DNA from: Aliivibrio finisterrensis
GTDB lineage: Bacteria; Pseudomonadota; Gammaproteobacteria; Enterobacterales; Vibrionaceae
Direction: 5' to 3'
NCBI RefSeq assembly: GCF_008933155.1
Contig: NZ_WBVP01000015.1
Span: forward strand, 36,159-100,158
DNA: 64,000 bases
A program made the translations under genes and the position numbers. Below are positions 37,529-47,415 of this stretch, piece by piece (position 1 is the first letter of the stretch; every line of letters begins with the position of its first letter). Below the pieces are notes generated by a model that worked only from the letters and a program-made list of their open reading frames with translations, was not told the DNA's origin and searched no databases.

Positions 37529-38392
37529 CTAAAAACTCCAAAGAGCTTGTAAGCCGGTACTGAATGTATGAGTATCGGCTTCTGGTAGTGTCGCATATCC
37601 ACTGTTCATCTCACGCTCAGTACACACTCCATCAACCATGGTCACACAGGTCTCAAATTGCACTGCTTGTTTGTCTGTCTCAAAACGTTTTTCGTAACTA
37701 AGCATGGCATACCAACCAAGGTGCAATCCTTTCATTACTTCGTAACTAACCGTCCCCTCAATGGATGCTCTCATGCCGAAATCATTAAAGGTATTGTCTT
37801 CGAACTTGGTGTTTTTAGTCACACTGTAAATTGGCATTCCAAGTATCGCACGACCACTCACTTTCCATTTATCATCACTAAATAGAGATCCATTATCATA
37901 AGCGACACCAAGATCAACAAAGATATCTGTCGATGTTTCTTCCCATGTTCCATAGAAGGCTTTGTTAATAAAACCATTATGGTTTCTCATGCCATAGCGA
38001 GTGTAGGTTTGATAAGTAAGAGCAGGACCACCAATCACTCGCCATTCATCAGTAAGCTTGTAGTGTAATTGAATATTCGTCGCCGTTTTTAAGTATTCAA
38101 ATTGGTTGGTTTGGGTTAGTTGCCCACGATAATCCCACTCTTCAACCGCGCTTTGTGGTGAGAATGACGCTAACGCATCTATCGAGAAATCAAACTTATC
38201 GTTGATGTAATACAGGCCCCCACTGTTTAACACAGGATTGGCGATCGTCACTTTCGATTGCGTCCCACCATAATATTCTTGATAGGTAACGTTCTCTAAT
38301 CCGAACGTAAAGTAAGAATAACCGTAATTTTTCTCACCTTCGTGTGCCACTGCCAAGCACGGAAGTAATCCTAACCACACTAATCGTTTCAT
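37529..38392 (-). CDS. Predicted outer-membrane beta-barrel protein
   Basis: A 287-residue protein with a short signal peptide (LVWLGLLPCLAVA), mature start HEGEKNYGYSYF, many alternating aromatic strands (YSYFTFGLENVTYQEYYGG) and a terminal Phe (ALQALWSF), the usual signal for BAM-dependent barrel insertion. Family not recognised. It is monocistronic and divergent from the large lipoprotein gene, with 220 bases between them. Its stop codon lies in a small hairpin shared with the convergent kinase/sigma operon. Confidence 0.7.
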   Translation of the reverse strand: MKRLVWLGLLPCLAVAHEGEKNYGYSYFTFGLENVTYQEYYGGTQSKVTIANPVLNSGGLYYINDKFDFSIDALASFSPQSAVEEWDYRGQLTQTNQFEYLKTATNIQLHYKLTDEWRVIGGPALTYQTYTRYGMRNHNGFINKAFYGTWEETSTDIFVDLGVAYDNGSLFSDDKWKVSGRAILGMPIYSVTKNTKFEDNTFNDFGMRASIEGTVSYEVMKGLHLGWYAMLSYEKRFETDKQAVQFETCVTMVDGVCTEREMNSGYATLPEADTHTFSTGLQALWSF

Positions 38393-38612
38393 TTTTAATC
38401 CATCACTTATTTTTGCGGCGAAATATGAGTGATTTGTTCCAAAAAACCAAGGTAGTTATTGAAAATAAATAAAAATAAATTTTACGGTTTTTTTTCTATT
38501 TCTCGTGTCTTGTTTAGCTCAAAAAGGAGGAGTACAAGTAGCCTGTTTTTTTTGAATTTATAAATAACATGCTGGGTTAGGCTACCCGACATTACAAAGG
38601 ATTAAGATAAAA

Positions 38613-41396
38613 ATGAAAAAGGTAAGTTTACTAGCAGCGTCAGTGGCATTAGCGTTAGTGGGTTGTGGCGGCTCAGATGGTGGTTCAGATACTAATACAG
38701 GTACACCTTCAGCAGGTGGTATCGTTATTACGGGTTTTGATGGTTATTTTAAGAATGCGGTTGTGTTCCTTGATAGTGATAGTCTTGCTGGTACTAAAGG
38801 CCAACTTGATGAAACTGATACTGTGTTTGGCTTGACTGATATCGATGGTAAAATCAAATTACCTAAAGGCACTGACCTATCAACAGGTACTATCGCTCTA
38901 CAAACATTAAAGCCTGGTGATATGACTGGGAAATTTTCTGATCAGCAACTTGCTCAACGTTTAGCTGATGCTGAAAGTAAATTTGCATTAGAATACTCTG
39001 ATACCTATACAACAGATATGGATTTACCGGGCCAACCAATGGAGCACTCGGTTGTATTCCGCTCTCAACAAACTGGCGATAATGTTGTTATCTCACCAAT
39101 CACCGACCTTGTCGCACTGCAAGCACCAGTAGTACTACGAACAGATGTAACGCCTGAGCAGAAAGTATGTGATTCATTATTCGGAGAAAACGTAGTAACA
39201 GGAGAGGAATGTACAACTAAACTGTACTCTGACTTCACTAAATCAGATCCTGTTTTGCATAAAACAGCTCAAATTTTAACAGACACCAAAGCAAAAAATA
39301 CTAACTACACTGCAGAAACCGCTTTAAAAGCAACAGTGGTTGCAGTAGCAGCAGTTGAAGCTCTTTCCCCTGATGACCTCAAAGATCCAACAGTTCGTAC
39401 TGATGTTTCCATTACCGATAGCGGTACAGTAGATACGCCTCCAGCATTTACAGACGCAAAACCGTTACTAACCGCTGCTAAATTCAATGAAGTCCAAAAT
39501 GCTTTTGATGACCTTAATATTAAAACGACAAAAGAAGTAGCGGGATCAAAAGGGACTCTACTAGGAAGCATTAATATCTCCAACTTATTTACTATGCATA
39601 ATGGTAAAACTGTTGAGATAGATAAATCTAAAGTAAGTGTTGGTTATGCATTAGATAACAAAAACCAATCATTTTATGGCCGCATTAACGATAAAAATGA
39701 ATTTGAACTATATCAAACGGCTGATCAATCGATCACAAGCGTTGGTAAGGTTAATGTCATATTTACCACAGCTAATAGTGATAATAATACCACAGCTAAC
39801 TTTTCATTTGATGTACAAGCAGAAGCTAGCGCTGTAAAACCAACGCTAGATAAAGAAGAAATTGAAAACCTACAATCCTCTATTTCTGGCTTAAAATTAG
39901 TTGTCGGTCAGAGCTCTAATCTCACTTTGAGTGCTGATGGATTTTTTGACCTTCCTGAAAGTGAAACTATTAAAGCTATTGAATTATCATCAAACACAAA
40001 CTCAATTGGTTTATCTGTTGAATTAACTAACACTGAAGATAGCTACACCTTTAGCATCTCAGGCCGCCCAACAAGCACAGCAAAAGCAGGTGAATATTTT
40101 ATTCAACTAAGAGCAACTGCGGATAACGGCTTAAGTAGTGACGTAGTTAAACTTGACCTTCCGGCCATTGTTGAAGCAATCGAGATTAATGATCACGAAG
40201 TAAAATTACTGCAAGATAAAATCAATATTCTTGATTTAACTGTCGGTAAGCCTCTAAGCATTACTAACATCGATATTGCACCGCTATTCACTTCTAATTT
40301 AGAAGCAATTGATGGATATTTCGCAGGGGGAAATGGCTCTAATACCGATGGGCAAACAACTATCGCTGGCGTTAGAGTTTCCGAAGTAGATGAGCCAAAT
40401 GGTCTTTTCAAAATTGAAGGTACCCCAACATCGGCAACTAAGGGTGGTTACTTTTATGTTGCAGCAGGCATTAATTCTGATGCAGAGGATGGAACCGCTA
40501 TCCATTCTGAATATGTAAAAATCAAGCTACCTGATGTTAAGCCAGCGGATGAAACATTACCACCTGTAGAGCCTGAACTAGGTTTCACTGAAGCACATTT
40601 CAATACTGGTAAAGCATGGAAGATGGGTAGTTTTGCTCGCAATGATGGTGAAATTGGCCACGCAATGCTTTTGAATAATGACCAAAATCTACAATTCTGC
40701 TGGGGCTCAAATAAAAATGCAACAGAACAGTACTCCTCAATTATAAGCTACGGCCCGTATACGACTCTAACACAGCTAGATAATCTACCAAGCTACGTAA
40801 ATTACCAAGATAAAGATTGTTGGGACGTTACGCTAAAAGCTGACGGTACGCTATCTGACAGCGAATCAACCTATGAAATGCTGTACCAAAATAAGACAGC
40901 GGATGGCAATTTCCAAATCATCGTAAAAATCGATGGTGACGAACTATTCTGGATGGACTCCACTAATGCTGCATTTGCACAATCTCTTCCTGTAAGCGAT
41001 AAAGTAGCTGATGGTAACGTCGAATTTGATATGACGGTTGAAAGCGATACTGTTGCTCAAGAAGACACTAAACTATTCTACGCTGCTGGTAAATTTAAAT
41101 ACGCTAATGCTACATACGAATACACATCAATCATGCCAGAAGGTTTCTACACTCCAGGTGAACTTGAAGTCGACACAACTGGTGAGCATGAAATGTTGAT
41201 TCTTAAGGAAACGGGTGAGCAATCGGATTTCAAAACACGTTATCGTTATGTGAACCATAATTTTGGTGATTTCTATGTTGGCATCAAATGGAGTAAAGAT
41301 AATTACGGAACATCTGCACCCGAATTTGGTTTGTACTCATACTCTCAAGAAGCAATGGAAAAAGTAGTAAGCAAGTTACCTTTACTACAAGACTAA
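38613..41396 (+). CDS. Large acidic surface lipoprotein with Ig-like repeats
   Basis: A 927-residue lipoprotein: lipobox LVGC at residues 15-18, then a GGSDGGSD linker. The N-terminal part (ITGFDGYFKNAVVFLD) looks like a carboxypeptidase-regulatory-like fold, followed by a helical region rich in Thr and Asp. Three related segments begin near residues 289, 412 and 525. Each has a form like LQSSISGLKLVVGQ, and two end in GRPTSTAKAGEYF or GTPTSATKGGYFY, typical of putative Ig-like (He_PIG) domains. The C-terminal 270 residues have aromatic, Cys-containing beta sequence. Function not known; adhesion or surface binding is a guess. A terminator follows. Confidence 0.75.
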   Translation: MKKVSLLAASVALALVGCGGSDGGSDTNTGTPSAGGIVITGFDGYFKNAVVFLDSDSLAGTKGQLDETDTVFGLTDIDGKIKLPKGTDLSTGTIALQTLKPGDMTGKFSDQQLAQRLADAESKFALEYSDTYTTDMDLPGQPMEHSVVFRSQQTGDNVVISPITDLVALQAPVVLRTDVTPEQKVCDSLFGENVVTGEECTTKLYSDFTKSDPVLHKTAQILTDTKAKNTNYTAETALKATVVAVAAVEALSPDDLKDPTVRTDVSITDSGTVDTPPAFTDAKPLLTAAKFNEVQNAFDDLNIKTTKEVAGSKGTLLGSINISNLFTMHNGKTVEIDKSKVSVGYALDNKNQSFYGRINDKNEFELYQTADQSITSVGKVNVIFTTANSDNNTTANFSFDVQAEASAVKPTLDKEEIENLQSSISGLKLVVGQSSNLTLSADGFFDLPESETIKAIELSSNTNSIGLSVELTNTEDSYTFSISGRPTSTAKAGEYFIQLRATADNGLSSDVVKLDLPAIVEAIEINDHEVKLLQDKINILDLTVGKPLSITNIDIAPLFTSNLEAIDGYFAGGNGSNTDGQTTIAGVRVSEVDEPNGLFKIEGTPTSATKGGYFYVAAGINSDAEDGTAIHSEYVKIKLPDVKPADETLPPVEPELGFTEAHFNTGKAWKMGSFARNDGEIGHAMLLNNDQNLQFCWGSNKNATEQYSSIISYGPYTTLTQLDNLPSYVNYQDKDCWDVTLKADGTLSDSESTYEMLYQNKTADGNFQIIVKIDGDELFWMDSTNAAFAQSLPVSDKVADGNVEFDMTVESDTVAQEDTKLFYAAGKFKYANATYEYTSIMPEGFYTPGELEVDTTGEHEMLILKETGEQSDFKTRYRYVNHNFGDFYVGIKWSKDNYGTSAPEFGLYSYSQEAMEKVVSKLPLLQD

Positions 41397-41420
41397 CTTT
41401 AAATCGTTTCAATAAACAAC

Positions 41421-41446
41421 AACCCCAGCATTCGCTGGGGTTTCTT
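41421..41446 (+). terminator. Rho-independent terminator after the lipoprotein gene
   Basis: AACCCCAGC pairs with GCTGGGGTT around ATTC, then TTCTTTT, 25 bases after the stop. Confidence 0.88.
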
Positions 41447-41477
41447 TTATCTGCAAACTCAAACGTTTAAACCATGA

Positions 41478-41741
41478 TTAACCGCGCGGCTTAAACTCCA
41501 ACACTGGAGCCTTCTCACCGTCATTCACATCTTTTGGATTATTAATCACCAAAAAATCTAGTGCGCGTCCGGTTGGGCTTAATAACGCTAACTCTTCTTT
41601 ATGTTCATCTTCTAAACAAATATTCAGTGTTATGTTTGATAGCGCTTTAACACCAAACTCATCTTCTAATGTCTCTAATGCTTCTTGTAGATTTTCCGCC
41701 AGAGACTTACTGTCCCAGCGACCTTTAAATTGGATTTCCAA
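41478..41741 (-). CDS. Small conserved-looking acidic protein of unknown function
   Basis: An 87-residue soluble protein (MEIQFKGRWDSKSLAENLQ, ending APVLEFKPRG). It is acidic, with a helix around residues 11-30 flanked by predicted strands, and no signal peptide or metal motif. I do not recognise it. It is convergent with the lipoprotein gene and divergent from the DUF294 regulator. Coding is supported by a full-length open frame with sensible composition and flanking gene spacing only. Confidence 0.6.
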   Translation of the reverse strand: MEIQFKGRWDSKSLAENLQEALETLEDEFGVKALSNITLNICLEDEHKEELALLSPTGRALDFLVINNPKDVNDGEKAPVLEFKPRG

Positions 41742-41982
41742 CGTTTCATTCCTCTACTTTCTTTATCCACTCTTAGTAATACAGCTTAAGGCTTATCGTG
41801 TATTTTGGTCGCCATAACGCTGCGTTCTCAGCCTCTTAATTGGCGTTATTATCGTTGAATCAAACCTGAATTGGTACAATAAAAACTACCCTATAACGCT
41901 ATCTCCTCGAATAAGGATAGCCATCTGTAAGCTGATAAACTACTATTAATGTCTATTTTCTTTATGGATATCGAGCATCGTC

Positions 41983-43863
41983 ATGGAAGTTGAACTGTTA
42001 GAAATACAACACTTTTTATCTCAATACCCTCCTTTTAATTTACTCCCTGAAGAGGCGATAAAAGAAGCGGCCCAAAGTGTCGAAATTTCTTATTATCGAG
42101 CAGAAAGCATGGTGATTGGCTTTGGTGATGAGATCAAAGATTTATACATGGTTCGCAGTGGCATTATCGAGGTCTACCGCCGAAATGGTGAGCTCTACAA
42201 TCGATTAGATGAAGGCAGCATCTTTGGCCAAATGGGGCTGTTGATGAATAATAAAGTGCGTTTTCCAGCGAAGGCTTTAAACGATTCTTTATTATATTGC
42301 ATCCCTGAATCGGTATTTGATGATTTTTGCGAGCGCTATGATGAATTCTCTGACTTTGTGGAAGTTGAAGATGCTACTCGCCTAAAGCAAGCAGTAGAAA
42401 GTAACCATGATGATGCGAATGATTTAACTACTTCGAAAGTAAAAACATTACTGACCCGTGAAGCAGTAATGATCACCAAATATGAAACGATTCAATCTGC
42501 CGCAAAAACCATGGCTGAAGAGAATGTCTCTGCGGTGTTAATTACCGATCCTGAAATCGATACTGAAGAAGAAGATAATGACTTTGTCGGTATCATTACC
42601 GATCGAGATCTATGCACAAAAGTATTGGCCTGTGGTTTAGATTCTAACACGCCAGTTTCTGAGGTAATGTCGACCGAACTTATCTCACTCGATCATAATG
42701 CCTATGTATTTGAAGCGATGCTAATGATGCTTCGCTACAACGTCCACCACCTTCCTGTATTACGAAATAAGCAGCCTATTGGTGTCCTTGAGGTGTCCGA
42801 CATTGTTCGCTATGAATCTCAAAACAGCCTGTTATTTGTAAGTAGCATCTTCCAACAGCAAACCATTGAAGACTTGGTTATTCTATCGACTCAGCTTAAA
42901 GATTGCTTTATCCGAATGGTGAATGAAGACGCAAACTCTCACATGGTTGGCAGTGCAATGTCTGAAATTGGTCGAAGCTTTAAACAACGATTATTAGAAC
43001 TCGCAGAAGAGGAGCTTGGCCCACCACCAGTGCCTTATTGTTTCTTAGCACTTGGTTCTATGGCTCGTGATGAGCAGTTAATTGTTACAGACCAAGACAA
43101 CGCAATTATTTTAGATAATGACTACAACGAAAAAGAACATGGTGACTACTTTAAAGCGTTATCTGCTTTTGTTTGTGATGGCTTAGCGGCTTGTGGTTAC
43201 ACCTATTGCACTGGCGATATCATGGCAACCAACCCTGAATGGCGTAAAACTCAATCAGAATGGGAAGAATGCTTTGCTGATTGGATTGATAACCCAGATC
43301 CTCAAGCCTTATTAAACAGCTCTATTTTCTTTGATTTAAATGGTGTTTATGGTCGTACAAAATGGGCAGAGCAACTTAATGGATTTATTGTTCGTCGAGC
43401 GAAAAAGAATAATCGCTTCCTTGCCTGTCTTGCTAGAAATGGATTGCGTCGAACACCACCATTAGGATTCTTTAAAGATTTTGTGATGGAGAAAGATGGT
43501 CGTCATAATAACTCTATCAATCTAAAACGTCGTGGTACTGCTCCGCTAGCGGATTTAATCCGTGTTCATGCCTTGGCTATTGGGTCTCAAGCACAAAACT
43601 CATTTGAGCGTTTAGACGATATTATTGAAGCGGGTATTTTACCAAAATCAAAAGGCAGCGATCTTCACCATGCCATGGAGTTAATTTCGTTAGTCCGTTT
43701 ACGACACCAAGCATTAGATGTAGAAGCGGGTAATGAGCCAGATAATAATATTGAGCCTGAAAACATGTCGGATTTTGAACGTCGAAACTTAAAAGATGCG
43801 TTTCAGGTACTGAGTAATGCTCAAAACTTTTTAAAATATCGCTATAGCGCGAATAAATTTTAG
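41983..43863 (+). CDS. cNMP-binding / CBS pair / DUF294 nucleotidyltransferase-like regulator
   Basis: A 626-residue cytoplasmic protein. Residues 10-140 form a cyclic-nucleotide-binding fold (VIGFGDEIKDLYMVRSGII). Residues 155-280 form two CBS repeats (GIITDRDLCTKVL; PIGVLEVSDIVRYE), which bind adenine nucleotides in other proteins. Residues 300-450 are a DUF294 nucleotidyltransferase-like domain with LALGSMARDEQLIVTDQDNA, followed by DUF294_C. This GlnD-like architecture suggests regulatory nucleotidyl transfer, target unknown. It is six to nine bases from a DnaQ-like exonuclease gene, a pairing common in marine gammaproteobacteria. Confidence 0.88.
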   Translation: MEVELLEIQHFLSQYPPFNLLPEEAIKEAAQSVEISYYRAESMVIGFGDEIKDLYMVRSGIIEVYRRNGELYNRLDEGSIFGQMGLLMNNKVRFPAKALNDSLLYCIPESVFDDFCERYDEFSDFVEVEDATRLKQAVESNHDDANDLTTSKVKTLLTREAVMITKYETIQSAAKTMAEENVSAVLITDPEIDTEEEDNDFVGIITDRDLCTKVLACGLDSNTPVSEVMSTELISLDHNAYVFEAMLMMLRYNVHHLPVLRNKQPIGVLEVSDIVRYESQNSLLFVSSIFQQQTIEDLVILSTQLKDCFIRMVNEDANSHMVGSAMSEIGRSFKQRLLELAEEELGPPPVPYCFLALGSMARDEQLIVTDQDNAIILDNDYNEKEHGDYFKALSAFVCDGLAACGYTYCTGDIMATNPEWRKTQSEWEECFADWIDNPDPQALLNSSIFFDLNGVYGRTKWAEQLNGFIVRRAKKNNRFLACLARNGLRRTPPLGFFKDFVMEKDGRHNNSINLKRRGTAPLADLIRVHALAIGSQAQNSFERLDDIIEAGILPKSKGSDLHHAMELISLVRLRHQALDVEAGNEPDNNIEPENMSDFERRNLKDAFQVLSNAQNFLKYRYSANKF

Positions 43864-43872
43864 GAGTTAATG

Positions 43873-44589
43873 ATGTTTCCCCATTCTCCTCAAGAAATTT
43901 TAAATTGGTCTTCTTTTTTTGATCACAAATTTCAAATTAGTAAAGATAAAAGGCTGAAGAACTTCTATAAGGCTGGTACTTACGATGAAGACACACCACT
44001 CAATGAGATTGATTTTGTGGCACTGGACTTTGAAACCACAGGATTAGATGCCAATCAAAATAGTATTATTAGTATTGGTCTTGTTCCTTTTACCCTAAAG
44101 CGTATTCGTTGTCGTGAATCACAACATTGGTTTGTAAAAGCACAAGATAGCTTAGAGGAAGAGTCCGTGGTAATTCACGGCATTACTCATTCTGATTTAC
44201 AAGATGCCCCTGATTTACGCCGTATTTTAGTTAAAGTACTCGACGCCTTGGCTGGGAAAGTCGTCGTGGTACATTATCGACGAATTGAACGTGATTTCTT
44301 TGATATTAACTTAAAAAATTTGATTGGTGAGGGCATTGTCTTCCCTGTTGTTGATACGATGCAAATCGAAGGTAACTACCAACAAGAGCAATCAAAGGGC
44401 CTAATCAATTGGCTTAAAGGAAAACGACCAGAGTCAATACGCTTGGCAACAACTCGCTTACGCTATGGCTTACCGGCTTACCCTCCTCATCATGCATTAA
44501 CAGATGCAATTGCAACAGCCGAACTGTTTCAAGCACAAGTTCATTATCACTTCTCACCAGGTGACCCAATTAAAAAGCTATGGCTATAA
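43873..44589 (+). CDS. DnaQ-like 3'-5' exonuclease (DEDDh)
   Basis: A 238-residue exonuclease-family protein. Exo I is FVALDFETTGLD (Asp, Glu), Exo II lies in VVHYRRIERDFFDINL and Exo III is HHALTDAIATAEL with the DEDDh His and Asp. It is close to the epsilon subunit fold but lacks the polymerase-binding tail, so it is probably a stand-alone nuclease of DNA or RNA. AGGAG lies 6 bases before this ATG and only 3 before the alternative ATG at 43870. Paired in an operon with the upstream CBS/DUF294 gene. Confidence 0.85.
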   Translation: MFPHSPQEILNWSSFFDHKFQISKDKRLKNFYKAGTYDEDTPLNEIDFVALDFETTGLDANQNSIISIGLVPFTLKRIRCRESQHWFVKAQDSLEEESVVIHGITHSDLQDAPDLRRILVKVLDALAGKVVVVHYRRIERDFFDINLKNLIGEGIVFPVVDTMQIEGNYQQEQSKGLINWLKGKRPESIRLATTRLRYGLPAYPPHHALTDAIATAELFQAQVHYHFSPGDPIKKLWL

Positions 44590-44594
44590 ACACA

Positions 44595-44633
44595 AAAAAG
44601 CCGATGAAGATAATTATTTTTCATCGGCTTTTT
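44595..44633. terminator. Bidirectional terminator between exonuclease and BCCT genes
   Basis: AAAAAGCCGATGAA pairs with TTCATCGGCTTTTT, a perfect 14-bp stem with an 11-base loop. A and T runs suit termination on both strands. Confidence 0.92.
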
Positions 44634-44646
44634 ATTGCGTTTTTAC

Positions 44647-46233
44647 TTAATATGAAGAACTGTTGTGCTTCTCTGTTCTCATACCCATAAGTAAGCTGAC
44701 ACACATAACTAATAAAATAACGGTGAATGGTAGAGCTGTTGAGATTGCACCTGCTTGTAATGCTTGAATTGCTTGAGTACCACCAACCCATAACAGAGCT
44801 ACCGCAATAGCACCTTCCATGAAGGCCCAGAATACGCGCTGTGGAATTGGCGCATCTACTTTACCACCCGCAGTAATGCTATCGATAACCAATGAGCCTG
44901 AGTCTGATGACGTAATAAAGAACACCAAAACAAGAACAACAGCAATCATCGAAAGGATATTACCCATTGGTAAGGCATCAAACATTTGGAACATAGCTAA
45001 AGATACGTCAGTTAACCCTTCTGAGCCCAACGTACCGATATTATTCACAACTTGATCAATCGCTACACCACCAAAGATAGACATCCACAACACAGTAAAT
45101 ATCGTTGGAACAATTAATACTGCCGTTAAGAATTCACGAACGGTACGACCACGAGATACGCGTGCGATAAACATACCTACAAATGGGGACCATGAAATCC
45201 ACCACGCCCAGTAAAATACTGTCCAACCGTGCATCCACGCTTCATCTTCACGACCATGAGGATTACTCAGAGGAATAATATTTTCAACATACCCCATGAT
45301 GGTTGTTGGAATGGTACCCATAGATACTGCAAACGTTACTAGGGCAACAAAAGCCACCAATACAATCGCAATAATCATATTAATGTTACTGATCACTTTA
45401 ACGCCACCATCAATACCGCGCATTACCGAGATAACCGCTAATAAAGTAACAACAAAAATAATCGCAACTTGAAGCCCTAGACCACCATCAATACCAAATA
45501 CATGGTGGAAACCACTTGCTGCTTGTTGAGCACCTAAACCTAATGAGGTCGCCAGACCAAATAAAGTCGCTAATACCGCTAAGATATCGACGATATGCCC
45601 AGGGATACCCCAGGTTCTATCACCAAGAATTGGATAGAAAATTGAACGCATTGAAAGCGGTAGACCTTTGTTATAAGCAAAGAATGCTAACGACAAAGCA
45701 ACAACACCATAAATAGCCCAAGGGTGAAGACCCCAATGGAACATAGTCGCACCTAATGCAAGCTTTGCAGCTTCAGGTGTATTCGCTTCAACACCTAATG
45801 GCGTTTCAAACCAACCAGTAAAGTAAGCAACAGGCTCTGCTACTCCCCAGAACATAAGCCCAATACCCATGCCTGCAGCAAATAGCATTGCTAACCAAGA
45901 AACCATAGAATAGTCAGGTTTTGCTTTATCTCCACCAAGGCGAATCTTACCAAATGGTGATACGATCAATGCTAAACAAAAAATAACAAAGATATTTGCT
46001 GACCACATAAATAAACCATCAAATGCGTTGATGATTTTCCATTTAAAGCCATCTAAAACCGTTTTTGCTGCTTCAGGATCGGTTACCGCAACGGCAACTA
46101 AAAAGAGGGCGATCAGACCAGCGCTGATGCCGAAAACGGGATTGTGAACATCAAACCCCCATTTTTGAACGTTATCCTGTCCAACAGTATAGTCCGTATT
46201 ATCTATACTGTATTTGTCCTTATTTCTACTCAT
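44647..46233 (-). CDS. BCCT-family betaine/choline/carnitine transporter
   Basis: A 528-residue inner-membrane transporter with about twelve helices. The family substrate motif GMGIGLMFWGVAEPV and the tryptophan-rich helix WAWWISWSPFVGMFIARVSRGRTVREF are clear. The Gly-Met-Gly form is typical of sodium-coupled betaine importers such as BetP; the substrate itself cannot be read from sequence. It should import compatible solutes for osmoprotection, as is common in Vibrionaceae. It lacks the long C-terminal regulatory tail of BetP. Monocistronic; no bet genes adjacent. Confidence 0.9.
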   Translation of the reverse strand: MSRNKDKYSIDNTDYTVGQDNVQKWGFDVHNPVFGISAGLIALFLVAVAVTDPEAAKTVLDGFKWKIINAFDGLFMWSANIFVIFCLALIVSPFGKIRLGGDKAKPDYSMVSWLAMLFAAGMGIGLMFWGVAEPVAYFTGWFETPLGVEANTPEAAKLALGATMFHWGLHPWAIYGVVALSLAFFAYNKGLPLSMRSIFYPILGDRTWGIPGHIVDILAVLATLFGLATSLGLGAQQAASGFHHVFGIDGGLGLQVAIIFVVTLLAVISVMRGIDGGVKVISNINMIIAIVLVAFVALVTFAVSMGTIPTTIMGYVENIIPLSNPHGREDEAWMHGWTVFYWAWWISWSPFVGMFIARVSRGRTVREFLTAVLIVPTIFTVLWMSIFGGVAIDQVVNNIGTLGSEGLTDVSLAMFQMFDALPMGNILSMIAVVLVLVFFITSSDSGSLVIDSITAGGKVDAPIPQRVFWAFMEGAIAVALLWVGGTQAIQALQAGAISTALPFTVILLVMCVSLLMGMRTEKHNSSSY

Positions 46234-46421
46234 TATTCCTCACTTCGAGTCAATACTCTCTGTTTTGGTTTAATTCAAATACTCACTGTAAATATTTAAA
46301 CACACTCTTAGATCCTAACAACTGAGTGAATTATTACCAGTAAAAGCGAGAAATTAGTCAGAAAAACAACAAAATATGCCCTAAAATCGTCACTGTAATA
46401 CATGAAGCGTGTTTTACAGGC

Positions 46422-46453
46422 AAAAAAAAAGCGATGAGTAAACCACCACTTTT
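46422..46453 (-). terminator. Terminator after oppC
   Basis: On the minus strand, AAAAGTGGTGG pairs with TCATCGCTTTT (several G-T pairs) around a 5-base loop and is followed by more Ts, 19 bases after the oppC stop. It ends the peptide transporter operon. Confidence 0.7.
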
Positions 46454-46471
46454 TTATTCATTTAATGCTAT

Positions 46472-47413
46472 TTAGCCTTTATAAATTTTCGGGTTAAACA
46501 CATCTCTTAACCAGTCGCCAAGTAAGTTAATAACCAAAACCAATGTAACCAAAACTAGCCCAGGGAAAGCAGTAATCCACCACGAACCAGAGAAGATGTA
46601 ATTAAATCCAATACTAATTAGTGATCCTAACGAGGGTTGATCAACTGGCAAACCTAACCCTAAGAAAGAGAGTGCCGCTTCTGACATGATCGCATTCGCA
46701 ATCTGTACCGTTGAAATAACCAAAATTGGTGATAAACAGTTAGGTAGAATATGACGGAACATAATGCGTGGAGAACGAAACCCCATCACTTTTGCCGCTT
46801 CTACATACTCTTTCTTTTTCTCTGCCAGTACCGATGCTCGGATTGTACGTGCATACTGTGGCCATTCAGCAACACCAATGATCACTACCAACATAATCAC
46901 AGCATATTGACTGAAGAATTCGGTTCCAAAACTTGCCTTAAAGATAGCTGAAACAATAATCGCCACCATCATGGTCGAAAATGATAACTGCACATCGGCA
47001 AAGCGCATTAAAAAGCTATCAATTCGTCCACCAAAATAGCCTGCAGACAATCCAATAATAATACCGAGAGTTAACTGTACCGCTACCGCTAAGAAGCCAA
47101 TCGTCAATGATAAACGTGAACCGTATAAAATGGTTGATAGAACATCACGACCTTGGTCATCCGTTCCAAGAAGGAAACGTTCATCTCCCTCCTCCATCCA
47201 AGACGGTGGAAGTTCTGAATCCATAATATCAATTGCGCTTAAATCGTATGGATTGGTTGGCGCAATGACGGGGGACAATAACGCCCCAAGCACAAAAGTT
47301 AGAAATACGGCAAAACTAAACATGGCGACTTTATCGCGCAGGAAGTAATACAGAAAATCCGATGACTTAAATCGTTCCCAACGTGTTGGAACGTGGTTTG
47401 TTGTGGTATCCAT
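46472..47413 (-). CDS. Peptide ABC transporter permease (OppC/DppC type)
   Basis: A 313-residue inner-membrane permease of the OppBC family. An N-terminal OppC_N segment (YYFLRDKVAMFSFAVFL) is followed by five more helices and the EAA-loop motif EAAKVMGFRSPRIMFRHILPN that contacts the ATPase. LLGTDDQGRDVLSTILYGSRLSL is the typical DppC/OppC start of the permease domain. Last gene of the operon, two bases after the OppB-type gene. Confidence 0.93.
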   Translation of the reverse strand: MDTTTNHVPTRWERFKSSDFLYYFLRDKVAMFSFAVFLTFVLGALLSPVIAPTNPYDLSAIDIMDSELPPSWMEEGDERFLLGTDDQGRDVLSTILYGSRLSLTIGFLAVAVQLTLGIIIGLSAGYFGGRIDSFLMRFADVQLSFSTMMVAIIVSAIFKASFGTEFFSQYAVIMLVVIIGVAEWPQYARTIRASVLAEKKKEYVEAAKVMGFRSPRIMFRHILPNCLSPILVISTVQIANAIMSEAALSFLGLGLPVDQPSLGSLISIGFNYIFSGSWWITAFPGLVLVTLVLVINLLGDWLRDVFNPKIYKG

Positions 47414-47415
47414 AA

